This document shows, piece by piece, positions 1 through 6,275 of a DNA stretch of 6,608 bases. Made by a program: the position numbers and the translations under genes. Within the stretch, counting starts at the first letter, position 1. Each line of letters begins with the position of its first letter. Source of the stretch: Gammaproteobacteria bacterium (GTDB taxonomy: Bacteria; Pseudomonadota; Gammaproteobacteria; Burkholderiales; Burkholderiaceae_C); the NCBI GenBank assembly GCA_018903185.1, contig JAHIQV010000275.1:1-6608 (forward strand). The letters run 5' to 3'. The notes under the pieces were generated by a model that ran no database searches, was not told the DNA's origin, and worked only from the letters and a program-made list of their open reading frames with translations.

Positions 1-790
1 CGCCCATCTGCTTCAGACCCAGGGAAACGCGGTGCTTCTCGGTGTCGAACTTCAGGATCTTGGCGGTGATTTCCTGGCCAGCCGTCACCACTTCGCTCGG
101 GTGACGGACACGGCGCCAGGCCATGTCGGTGATGTGCAGCAGGCCATCGATACCACCCAGGTCCACGAACGCACCGTATTCGGTGATGTTCTTGACCACG
201 CCGTTGACGATGGCGCCTTCCTTCAGCGTGTCCATCAGCTTGGCGCGCTCTTCGCCCATGGAGGCTTCCACCACGGCGCGGCGGCTCAGCACCACGTTGT
301 TGCGCTTGCGGTCCAGCTTGATGACCTTGAATTCCAGGGTCTTGTTTTCGTACGGGGTCAGGTCCTTGGTCGGACGGCTGTCGACCAGCGAGCCCGGCAG
401 GAAGGCGCTGATGCCGTTGACCATGACCTTCAGGCCGCCCTTGACCTTGCTGGAGGTCGTGCCGGTGACGAATTCGCCGGACTCGAGCGCTTTTTCCAGC
501 GACATCCACGAAGCCAGGCGCTTGGCCTTGTCGCGCGACAGCAGGGTGTCGCCGAAGCCGTTTTCAACGGAGTCGATGGCGACCGACACGAAGTCGCCCA
601 CCTGGACTTCGAGCTCACCCAGATCGTTCTTGAATTCGGCGAGCGGCACGTAGGCTTCGGACTTGAGGCCAGCGTTGACCACCACGTGGCTGTGTTCGAT
701 GCGAACGACTTCAGCGGTGATGACTTCGCCCGAGCGCATTTCAGCGCGTTTCAGGGACTCTTCGAACAGGGCGGCAAAAGATTCAGACAT
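1..790 (-). CDS. rpsA: 30S ribosomal protein S1, N-terminal part (runs off the left edge)
   Basis: Ribosomal protein S1 binds mRNA on the 30S subunit and helps start translation of structured or weakly Shine-Dalgarno-led messages. The ATG at 790 opens a frame with no stop to the window edge, giving 263 codons of a protein that is usually about 560 residues. It begins [18 protein letters not shown], typical of proteobacterial S1. Three of the usual six S1 (OB-fold) domains are visible, at about residues 21-87, 105-171 and 192-260. The third carries the hallmark motif [20 protein letters not shown] (204-223). The start is supported by an AGGA Shine-Dalgarno at 797-800, six bases upstream. It lies downstream of the cmk domain, the same neighbourhood as cmk-rpsA in many proteobacteria. 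A 182-bp leader separates the two, and a promoter inside cmk probably feeds it. Identity is essentially certain; the C-terminal half is outside the window. Confidence 0.97.
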   Translation of the reverse strand, partial: MSESFAALFEESLKRAEMRSGEVITAEVVRIEHSHVVVNAGLKSEAYVPLAEFKNDLGELEVQVGDFVSVAIDSVENGFGDTLLSRDKAKRLASWMSLEKALESGEFVTGTTSSKVKGGLKVMVNGISAFLPGSLVDSRPTKDLTPYENKTLEFKVIKLDRKRNNVVLSRRAVVEASMGEERAKLMDTLKEGAIVNGVVKNITEYGAFVDLGGIDGLLHITDMAWRRVRHPSEVVTAGQEITAKILKFDTEKHRVSLGLKQMG

Positions 791-796
791 TGAATT

Positions 797-800
797 TCCT
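797..800 (-). promoter_or_regulatory. rpsA Shine-Dalgarno AGGA
   Basis: On the minus strand the bases before the rpsA ATG read TTTTAGGAAATTCA. AGGA sits six bases from the start codon. This is a better match than the degenerate site known for E. coli rpsA, so control of S1 synthesis may depend less on leader folding here. That last point is inference. Confidence 0.7.
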
Positions 801-853
801 AAAACCACTCAGCGTCGGCGCAGCAACCACGTTGAGGTGGCTGGAACGGGTAA

Positions 854-917
854 CGACGGTTGGGCGGCGTTGACATTGCGGTGCGTGGCACCGCGGGGTT
901 AAGTGAAAGAACCGTCG
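854..917 (-). repeat. Nested inverted repeats in the rpsA leader
   Basis: CGACGGTT (854-861) and AACCGTCG (910-917) are perfect reverse complements. They enclose GCGGTGC (878-884) and GCACCGC (888-894), a 7-bp stem with a 3-base loop. The arrangement could fold into a closed stem topped by an inner hairpin in the RNA running into rpsA. What is seen is the complementarity; a regulatory role is inference. Confidence 0.45.
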
Positions 918-972
918 GGCCTGCGGGCTGTGAACGCCCGGCTGTGCCGTCTGGGCCATCAGGGTGGCGTTT

Positions 973-3072
973 TCAGAGCTCCGAAAACACCGTTTTGCCT
1001 TGCCACCAGTTCAGGACTTGCTGTACCGATTGTTCGATACCCAGTTCGGAGTTGTCCAGCAACAAAGCGTCTTCAGCGGGCTTGAGTGGCGCGTGGGCAC
1101 GGGACGAGTCCCGGTGATCGCGCATTTTCAGGTCTGCCAAAAGACTATCAATATTAGCAGCAATTCCCTTTGAAATCAATTGCTTATGCCGCCGTTCGGC
1201 GCGCTGCCCGGCGCTGGCGGTCAGATACACCTTGAGCGGGGCGTCCGGGAAGATCACCGTGCCCATGTCGCGCCCGTCGGCCACCAGGCCAGGCAGGCGC
1301 CTGAAGCCCAGCTGCAGCGCATTCAGGGCGGTTCGCACGGCCAGGTGCTGCGACACCCGGGACGCCATGCCGCCGGTGGATTCCAGGCGCAGGGGGTCGG
1401 TGATGTCGCGGCCCCCCAGAAACACCTTGTGATCGCGGAACGCCAGTGGCAGCTGCGCGGCCAGGTGGGCCAGGGCGGGTTCGTCGTCCAGATCGATGCC
1501 CGCGTCCTGCGCCGCCAGGGCGGTGGCGCGGTACAGCGCACCGGAGTCCAGCAGGTGGTAGCCCAGGCGCTGGGCCACTTCGGAGGCCAGTGTTCCCTTG
1601 CCCGAAGCCGTGGGACCGTCGATACAGATCACGGGGATGACCTGGGCCGGGGTTTCGCAGACCTCAAACAGGGTTTCGAAGTAGTCCGGGAAGGTTTTGG
1701 CCACGCACTTCGGGTCTTCGATGCGCACCGGCAGGCCGGCCGGGTTGAACGCCGCCAGCGAGAAGCACATGGCAACGCGGTGGTCGTCGTAAGTGTGGAT
1801 GGAGGCTGCTCTCCACTCGGTTGGCGGTGTGATTCGGATGAAATCGGCACCTTCCTCCACCGTGGCGCCGAGCTTGCGGCATTCCGTGGCGATGGCCGCG
1901 ATGCGGTCGGTTTCTTTGACCCGCCAGCTCGCGATGTTGCGCAGCGTGGTGATGCCATCGGCATACAGCGCCATCACAGCCAGGGTCATGGCCGCATCGG
2001 GGATGTGGTTGCAGTCAAGGTCGATGGCCTTGAGTGGCCAGGCGCCGCGCCGTATGTGCAGCCGGTTGGCTTCGCCGGAGACCTCGGCGCCCATCTGGCG
2101 GGCGGCTTCGACGAAACGGATGTCGCCCTGGATGGAGGACAGGCCCACGCCCTCGATGGTGATGCCATCGGTGCCGGGAGTTGGCGTTGCCAGCGCACCC
2201 AGTGCGATGAAGTAGCTGGCTGAAGACGCATCGCCTTCAACGGGAATGCGCCCGGGCGAGGTGTAGCGGCTGCCGGCGGGAATGGTGAAGCGTTGCCAGC
2301 CGTCGCGGCGAACCTGCACGCCGAAGCGTTCAAGCAGGTTGAGCGTGATCTCGATGTAGGGGCGCGAGATCAGCTCGCCCACCACCTCGATGACGATGTC
2401 CCGTCCCGTCGCCGGGCCGCCCCAAGACGGGACAGCCCCCTCGGGGGGCAGCGAGGACACGTCAGTGCCGAGCGTGGGGGCACGGTTCGTGGCGACCAGG
2501 GGCAGCGCGAGCAGCAGGGCCGTGAGGAACTGGCTGGACACGTCGCCTCGCACGCGGATCGGCTGGTCGAGCGCCAGTGTTTGAGGGACGCCGTTGCCCA
2601 GCCGCAGCGGCGGGTAACCTTCCTGACCCAGGCAGTCCACCGGGCAGCCCAGTTGGCGCAGGGCATCCACCAGATCGCCGATCGGACGCTCGTGCATGCG
2701 GGCGATGCCACTGAGTTCAAACGCACCGCCGTGCACGCTGGCCAGCAGCGCCAGCGCGGCGGTCAGCGGGCGCATGGCCGTGCCGGCGTTGCCCAGGAAA
2801 AGCAGCGCCTGCTTCACGGGCAGTGCGCCGCCGAGCCCGTGCACCCGCAGGGCGCCGTCGGACTGGGGTTCGATGCGGCAGCCCAGCTGGGCCAGCGCGG
2901 CCAGCATCACCCGGGTGTCGTCCGAATCCAGCAGATCGGCGATGTCGGTGTGGCCGACGCTCAGGGCCGCGAGCAGCAGCACGCGGTTAGAGATGCTTTT
3001 GGAGCCGGGCAGGCGAACGATCCCGCCTGCGCTGTGCAGGGGCGGAACGTCAAGGTGGTCGATGGCGTACAT
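973..3072 (-). CDS. aroA-cmk: Fused EPSP synthase / cytidylate kinase (AroA-CMK)
   Basis: One 699-residue frame (ATG 3072, TGA 973-975) joins two cytoplasmic enzymes. Residues 1 to about 475 are 3-phosphoshikimate 1-carboxyvinyltransferase, which makes EPSP from shikimate-3-phosphate and PEP. Visible motifs are [10 protein letters not shown] (21-30), [13 protein letters not shown] (91-103), [18 protein letters not shown] (125-142), [12 protein letters not shown] (176-187), NHIPDAAMT (355-363, D359 matching E. coli D313), WRVKETDR (383-390, E387 matching E341), [11 protein letters not shown] (429-439) and [16 protein letters not shown] (453-468, K459 matching K411). Residues about 475-699 are CMP/dCMP kinase: P-loop GPTASGKGT (486-494), LLDSGALYR (507-515), [14 protein letters not shown] (599-612) and the arginine-rich [13 protein letters not shown] (651-663). 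All key residues of both halves are present, so both activities are expected. An extra stretch at residues 193-224 is absent from E. coli AroA. No Shine-Dalgarno is visible before the ATG, but no better start exists and the N-terminus fits the family. Such fusions are annotated in Comamonadaceae, from memory. Confidence 0.97.
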   Translation of the reverse strand: MYAIDHLDVPPLHSAGGIVRLPGSKSISNRVLLLAALSVGHTDIADLLDSDDTRVMLAALAQLGCRIEPQSDGALRVHGLGGALPVKQALLFLGNAGTAMRPLTAALALLASVHGGAFELSGIARMHERPIGDLVDALRQLGCPVDCLGQEGYPPLRLGNGVPQTLALDQPIRVRGDVSSQFLTALLLALPLVATNRAPTLGTDVSSLPPEGAVPSWGGPATGRDIVIEVVGELISRPYIEITLNLLERFGVQVRRDGWQRFTIPAGSRYTSPGRIPVEGDASSASYFIALGALATPTPGTDGITIEGVGLSSIQGDIRFVEAARQMGAEVSGEANRLHIRRGAWPLKAIDLDCNHIPDAAMTLAVMALYADGITTLRNIASWRVKETDRIAAIATECRKLGATVEEGADFIRITPPTEWRAASIHTYDDHRVAMCFSLAAFNPAGLPVRIEDPKCVAKTFPDYFETLFEVCETPAQVIPVICIDGPTASGKGTLASEVAQRLGYHLLDSGALYRATALAAQDAGIDLDDEPALAHLAAQLPLAFRDHKVFLGGRDITDPLRLESTGGMASRVSQHLAVRTALNALQLGFRRLPGLVADGRDMGTVIFPDAPLKVYLTASAGQRAERRHKQLISKGIAANIDSLLADLKMRDHRDSSRAHAPLKPAEDALLLDNSELGIEQSVQQVLNWWQGKTVFSEL
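1151..1179 (-). promoter_or_regulatory. Predicted sigma70 promoter inside cmk, probably for rpsA
   Basis: On the minus strand, TTGATT (1174-1179) and TAATAT (1151-1156) are separated by exactly 17 bp. The -10 is preceded by TGC, an extended -10 (TGn) element. Each hexamer matches the sigma70 consensus at four of six positions. The site lies in a strikingly AT-rich island (about 1138-1188, roughly 30% GC) inside otherwise GC-rich coding sequence, covering residues of about 628-644 in a variable part of the kinase. Transcription would start near 1144 and give rpsA a leader of about 350 bases. Promoters upstream of rpsA apart from the preceding gene are known in E. coli; the role here is inferred. 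Confidence 0.6.
2401..2496 (-). repeat. In-frame GC-rich palindromic insertion within aroA
   Basis: Compared with E. coli AroA recalled from memory, only three residues separate the SSQFLTALL helix region from the next strand there. Here there are 32 (residues 193-224), an excess of about 29 residues or 87 bp. The extra DNA holds two palindromes: GTCCCGTC (2403-2410) with GACGGGAC (2426-2433), and GCCCCC (2435-2440) with GGGGGC (2444-2449). The encoded peptide ([19 protein letters not shown]) is rich in Pro, Gly and Ser and unlike the rest of the enzyme. A short tandem CCCGT repeat lies at the right junction with ordinary aroA sequence (2398-2410). It looks like a small repetitive element carried in frame. 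I recall similar GC-rich palindromes scattered in Comamonadaceae genomes, but this is unverified. Confidence 0.6.
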
Positions 3073-3098
3073 GAGCGAGGTGGGCGAACGGCGGTCAC

Positions 3099-3116
3099 CG
3101 CCGATCGGGATCGGCG
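3099..3116 (-). repeat. Strong hairpin in the tyrA / aroA gap
   Basis: CGCCGAT (3110-3116 on the minus strand) and ATCGGCG (3099-3105) form a perfect 7-bp stem with a 4-base loop, starting about eight bases after the tyrA stop codon. No T-run follows, so it is not a canonical intrinsic terminator. It could stabilise the upstream mRNA end, mark a processing site or affect aroA translation, which has no visible Shine-Dalgarno. These roles are inference. Confidence 0.5.
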
Positions 3117-3124
3117 AAACGGTC

Positions 3125-4003
3125 TCAGTTTTGCGGTTTGATGGCGCTCATGCGCCAGTGCGCGCGCGAGCTGCTGGCCTGCTCAATCAGCGATTCAAGG
3201 GCATCCGGGTTGCCGGCGCTGATGGCATTTTCAAAGGCTTGCAGGGCGCGCTGGAAATGCCGGGACTGGGCGATCAACTCCTCGCGATTGGAGGTGAGGA
3301 TGTCGCGCCAGACGCTCGGATCACTCGCGGCAATGCGGGTGAAATCACGGAAACCCGGTCCGGCCAGCGACAGGAATTGCTGCGACTGGGGCTGGTTGTT
3401 GATCGCGTTCATGAGCGCAAAGGCAATCATGTGCGGCAGGTGACTGACCGCCGCGTACGCCGCATCGTGGGCCTCGGGCGACATCTGCTTGACATGACAA
3501 CCGAGCGCGGTCCAGACCTGCTGGGCTTTGTCAAGCTGGGTGGTGAGCGTGCGCTCTATGGGAGTGAGGATGACCTGGCGCCCGGTGTAGAGCTCGGCAT
3601 CCGCGTGTTCCACACCCGAGAGTTCTTTTCCCGTGATCGGATGGGCGGGCACAAACACGCCCACCTGATCTTTCAGCACGCGGCGCGCGGCATCAATGAC
3701 GTCGCGCTTGGTGGAGCCGACGTCCATGACGAGGGTGTTGTTGTTCAACAGGTGCCGGATGGCCTTGAAGGTCGCTTCTGTGGCCGATACGGGCACGGCC
3801 AGCAGCACGAGGTCGGCGCCGGATACCGCCAGCAGGGCGGATGGCGCTTCCACGTCGATCACGCCCATCTGGCGCGCACGCTCGGTGGTGGATGGCGACT
3901 TGCTGTAGCCCACCACGCGTTTGACCAGACCAGCCTTTTTCAGGGCAAGCGCGAACGACCCACCCATCAGGCCGCAGCCGATCAGCCCGAGTTGTTCAAA
4001 CAT
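3125..4003 (-). CDS. tyrA: Prephenate dehydrogenase family protein (tyrosine branch)
   Basis: TyrA oxidatively decarboxylates prephenate to 4-hydroxyphenylpyruvate, the tyrosine precursor; some relatives also accept arogenate. The 292-residue protein opens with a Rossmann nucleotide-binding motif [11 protein letters not shown] (6-16). HPITGKE (121-127) includes the conserved catalytic His (H121). SHLPH (187-191) and [15 protein letters not shown] (215-229) are substrate-site motifs of the family. There is no fused chorismate mutase (unlike E. coli TyrA) and no ACT domain, so it is a minimal catalytic form. The end of the second beta strand reads GYSKS (32-36) and lacks the acidic residue usual in NAD-specific enzymes, so NADP use is possible. 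The ATG at 4003 is supported by AGGGG (4009-4013) five bases upstream. It sits 50 bp after pheA and 52 bp before aroA-cmk, fitting one transcript. Confidence 0.95.
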   Translation of the reverse strand: MFEQLGLIGCGLMGGSFALALKKAGLVKRVVGYSKSPSTTERARQMGVIDVEAPSALLAVSGADLVLLAVPVSATEATFKAIRHLLNNNTLVMDVGSTKRDVIDAARRVLKDQVGVFVPAHPITGKELSGVEHADAELYTGRQVILTPIERTLTTQLDKAQQVWTALGCHVKQMSPEAHDAAYAAVSHLPHMIAFALMNAINNQPQSQQFLSLAGPGFRDFTRIAASDPSVWRDILTSNREELIAQSRHFQRALQAFENAISAGNPDALESLIEQASSSRAHWRMSAIKPQN

Positions 4004-4008
4004 GCAGA

Positions 4009-4013
4009 CCCCT
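4009..4013 (-). promoter_or_regulatory. tyrA Shine-Dalgarno AGGGG
   Basis: On the minus strand AGGGG lies five bases before the tyrA ATG. It is the clearest ribosome site among the internal genes of the cluster and fixes the tyrA start at 4003. Confidence 0.55.
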
Positions 4014-4053
4014 GGAGAACCCCATTGAACCCATTGGAACGAGGTAATGCATC

Positions 4054-5151
4054 TTATTCACTGACCGGGTAGGCACCCAGCACCTTGTAGAACGCGCAAA
4101 GGCCTTTGAGCTCCTCCAGCGCCGCCGCCACATGGGGCTGCGAGGGATGGCCTGCGATGTCGATGTAAAAGTAATACTCCCATTGGCCGGACTTGGCCGG
4201 GCGGGACTCAAAACGGGTCATGGACACGCCGTTGTTCTTGAGCGGTACCAGCAGATCGTGCACCGCACCAGGCCGGTTCGGCACCGACACCACGAGACTG
4301 GTGCAGTCCTTGCCCGATGCGGGCGGCATGGCCAGGGTCTGGGGTAGGCTGATGACGGCAAAGCGCGTGCGGTTGTAGGCCTCGTCCTGGATCGCATGGG
4401 CCACGATGTGCAGGCCGAACTGGGCGGCAGCGCGCTCGCTCGCCAAACCGGCCCAGGCCGGGTTGGTCGCGGCCAGACGGGCGCCCTCGGCGTTGCTGGA
4501 CACCGCGCGGCGCTCGGCGTTGGGCAGATGCTGGCTCAGCCAGTTCTGGCACTGGGCCAGCGCTTGCGGATGGGCCATGACCACTTCGATGCCGTCGAGC
4601 TCGTTCAGTTGCCGCAACAGGTTGTGGCGCACCAGCAGGCTGACTTCGCCGACCACGTGCACCGGCGAGCGCAGGAACAGATCGAGCGAGCGGGCGACCA
4701 CACCTTCGGTGGAGTTTTCCATGCCCACCACGCCGTACTGCGCCGTGCCCGCCGCCGTGGCGTGGAACACTTCGTCGAAGTTGGCGCAGTAGATCAGGTT
4801 GGCGGCGCTGCCGAAGAACTCGATGGCGGCCTGTTCACAGAAGGTGCCCTGAGGGCCCAGAACGGCCACGCGCTGCGGTGCTTCCAGCGCCAGACAGGCC
4901 GACATGATCTCGCGCCAGATCGATGCCACATGCTGGTTCAGCAAAGGTCCCTGGTTGGCCGCCTGGATTTTTTCGATCACCTGGGCGACGCGATCCGGGC
5001 GAAAGAAGGGCGAGCCTTCTGCACGCTTGATCTCGCCCACCTGTTCGGCGACCCTGGCACGCTGGTTCAACAGCGACAGCAGTTGCTGGTCCAGTGAGTC
5101 GATCTGGATCCGCAAGGCGCCCAGCGCTTCGGACTGTGTGGGTTGTTTCAT
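4054..5151 (-). CDS. pheA: Chorismate mutase / prephenate dehydratase (P-protein)
   Basis: This cytoplasmic enzyme converts chorismate to prephenate and then to phenylpyruvate, the committed route to phenylalanine. The 365-residue protein has three parts. The AroQ chorismate mutase domain (about 8-90) has R14, R31, K42 and R54 matching E. coli R11, R28, K39 and R51. The prephenate dehydratase domain (about 93-270) has LGPQGTF (98-104), ENSTEG (145-150) and the catalytic TRF motif (262-264). The C-terminal ACT domain (about 282-362) has PGAV (294-297) and ESRP (315-318), the phenylalanine-binding signature, so feedback inhibition by Phe is expected. An oddity is V55 where the family normally has the active-site Glu (E. 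coli E52). The frame stays open upstream through serC in another phase, but family length and content place the start at ATG 5151. No Shine-Dalgarno is visible, and the 17-bp gap after serC suggests translational coupling. Confidence 0.96.
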   Translation of the reverse strand: MKQPTQSEALGALRIQIDSLDQQLLSLLNQRARVAEQVGEIKRAEGSPFFRPDRVAQVIEKIQAANQGPLLNQHVASIWREIMSACLALEAPQRVAVLGPQGTFCEQAAIEFFGSAANLIYCANFDEVFHATAAGTAQYGVVGMENSTEGVVARSLDLFLRSPVHVVGEVSLLVRHNLLRQLNELDGIEVVMAHPQALAQCQNWLSQHLPNAERRAVSSNAEGARLAATNPAWAGLASERAAAQFGLHIVAHAIQDEAYNRTRFAVISLPQTLAMPPASGKDCTSLVVSVPNRPGAVHDLLVPLKNNGVSMTRFESRPAKSGQWEYYFYIDIAGHPSQPHVAAALEELKGLCAFYKVLGAYPVSE

Positions 5152-5168
5152 CGTGGGGTCGGCCGGTT

Positions 5169-6275
5169 TCAAGCCTGTGTTTGTTCGAAGTCGCGCATGT
5201 AGGCGACCAGCGCCTGCACGCCTTCCAGCGGCATGGCGTTGTAGAGACTGGCGCGCATGCCACCGACCGACTTGTGGCCCTTGAGCTGCAACAGGCCCGC
5301 CGCCCTGGCTCCGGTGAGGAAGGCCTCGTTGCGCGACTCGTCGCGCAGGAAGAACGGCACGTTCATGCGCGAGCGGCAGGCCGGTGCGACCTTGTTCACA
5401 TAGAACGAAGACTGGTCGATGAAACCGTACAGCAGCTCGGCCTTGGCCCTGTTGCGATGCTCCATGGCCGCTATCCCCCGCAGGTCGCCTTCGGTCTGGC
5501 GCTTGAGCCACTGGAAGGTGAGTCCAGCCATGTAGATGCTGTAGGTGGGTGGCGTGTTGTACATCGAGCCGTTGTCGGCCACGGTCTTGTAGTCGAAGGC
5601 GCTCGGGCAGATCGACAGCGCATGACCGAGCAGGTCTTCCCGCACCACGACCAGGGTGACGCCCGCCGGGCCGAGGTTTTTCTGGGCGCCGCCAAAAGCC
5701 AGCCCGACACGGCGCCAGTCCACGGTGCGCGAGGCCACATGGGACGAGAAGTCGATCACCAGCGGTGCGTTGCTGCCGAGTGCCTTCAGGTCGGGCAGTT
5801 CGTGCAGTTCGACGCCATGGATGGTTTCGTTGCTGCACAGGTGCACGTATTGCGCATCCTGGCTGAGTTGCCAGCTGCCAGGCGTCGGCAGGCTGGTGTG
5901 TGCGTCGGCCTCGTTGCTGGCCGCCAGGTGGGGATCGCAGAACTTGCGCGCTTCCCTGAACGACTTCTGGCTCCAGCTGCCCGTGACCACGAAGTCCACC
6001 ACGCCGCCGCGCGACAGGTTCAGCGGCACGATGGCGTTTTCGGCCAGGCCGCCGCCCTGCATGAACAGGATGCGAAAGTTCGGTGGCACCGCCAGCAGCT
6101 CACGCAAGTCGGCTTCGGCCGTCTCGATGATGGACATGAACTCCTTGCCGCGATGGCTCATCTCCATCACGCTCATGCCACTGCCGTGCCAGTCCAGCAT
6201 GTCGGCCGCTGCCTGCTGCAGCACTTCCACCGGCATCGCGGCCGGACCCGCGGAAAAGTTGTACGGGCGCTGCAT
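5169..6275 (-). CDS. serC: Phosphoserine aminotransferase
   Basis: SerC is a PLP-dependent class V aminotransferase. It converts 3-phosphohydroxypyruvate and glutamate to phosphoserine and 2-oxoglutarate, and also works on the phosphohydroxythreonine intermediate of PLP synthesis. From ATG 6275 the protein is 368 residues, close to E. coli (362). It opens with [13 protein letters not shown]. Conserved sites in this numbering are HRGKEF (42-47; H42 and R43 in the substrate pocket), W102, SNETIHG (148-154), DFSSH (175-179), the Schiff-base lysine K199 in [12 protein letters not shown], and [15 protein letters not shown] (335-349). The ATG overlaps the gyrA TGA by one base (TGATG). A GTG three bases earlier (6278) is in frame, but the ATG is preferred. 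serC next to pheA-tyrA-aroA links serine and PLP supply to aromatic amino acid synthesis, a conserved arrangement. Confidence 0.97.
   Translation of the reverse strand: MQRPYNFSAGPAAMPVEVLQQAAADMLDWHGSGMSVMEMSHRGKEFMSIIETAEADLRELLAVPPNFRILFMQGGGLAENAIVPLNLSRGGVVDFVVTGSWSQKSFREARKFCDPHLAASNEADAHTSLPTPGSWQLSQDAQYVHLCSNETIHGVELHELPDLKALGSNAPLVIDFSSHVASRTVDWRRVGLAFGGAQKNLGPAGVTLVVVREDLLGHALSICPSAFDYKTVADNGSMYNTPPTYSIYMAGLTFQWLKRQTEGDLRGIAAMEHRNRAKAELLYGFIDQSSFYVNKVAPACRSRMNVPFFLRDESRNEAFLTGARAAGLLQLKGHKSVGGMRASLYNAMPLEGVQALVAYMRDFEQTQA

Larger units (their letters stand above)
791..972 (-). promoter_or_regulatory. aroA-cmk / rpsA intergenic region, probable rpsA leader
   Basis: This 182-bp non-coding stretch is the longest in the window. 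It holds the rpsA Shine-Dalgarno, a 7-bp hairpin (878-894) nested inside an 8-bp inverted repeat (854-861 with 910-917), and a further 5-bp stem, CGGGC/GCCCG (924-928 with 936-940). None of the stems is followed by a run of T on the minus strand, so I see no intrinsic terminator after aroA-cmk. I also found no convincing -35/-10 pair within it. S1 represses its own mRNA through the leader in E. coli. A structured leader here is compatible with that, but the E. coli structure is not recognisable. Confidence 0.5.

Noticed and set aside
32..793. Open frame of 253 codons on the plus strand
   Set aside because: It is antisense to rpsA, whose three S1 domains are unmistakable.
870..875. Perfect TTGACA box on the plus strand
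   Set aside because: No acceptable -10 hexamer lies 16-18 bp downstream, and no plus-strand gene follows.
929..934. TTCACA on the minus strand as a -35 for rpsA
   Set aside because: The hexamer 17 bp downstream is TTCTTT, matching the -10 consensus at only two positions; the site inside cmk is far better.
924..940. CGGGC/GCCCG stem as a terminator for aroA-cmk
   Set aside because: The stem is only 5 bp with a 7-base loop, and no T-run follows on the minus strand.
1180..2223. Long open frame of 347 codons on the plus strand
   Set aside because: It is antisense to aroA-cmk in GC-rich DNA. The minus frame has full family motifs, while the plus translation is rich in Gly, Arg, His and Gln with no recognisable domain.
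2696..4072. Open frame of 458 codons on the plus strand
   Set aside because: It runs antisense across aroA, the intergenic gap and tyrA. Its product has no coherent domains, which is typical of a shadow frame in high-GC coding DNA.
5152..5838. Upstream extension of the pheA frame to 594 codons
   Set aside because: The extension overlaps serC in another phase and is low-complexity Arg/Gly/Ala sequence. The chorismate mutase domain starts properly after ATG 5151.
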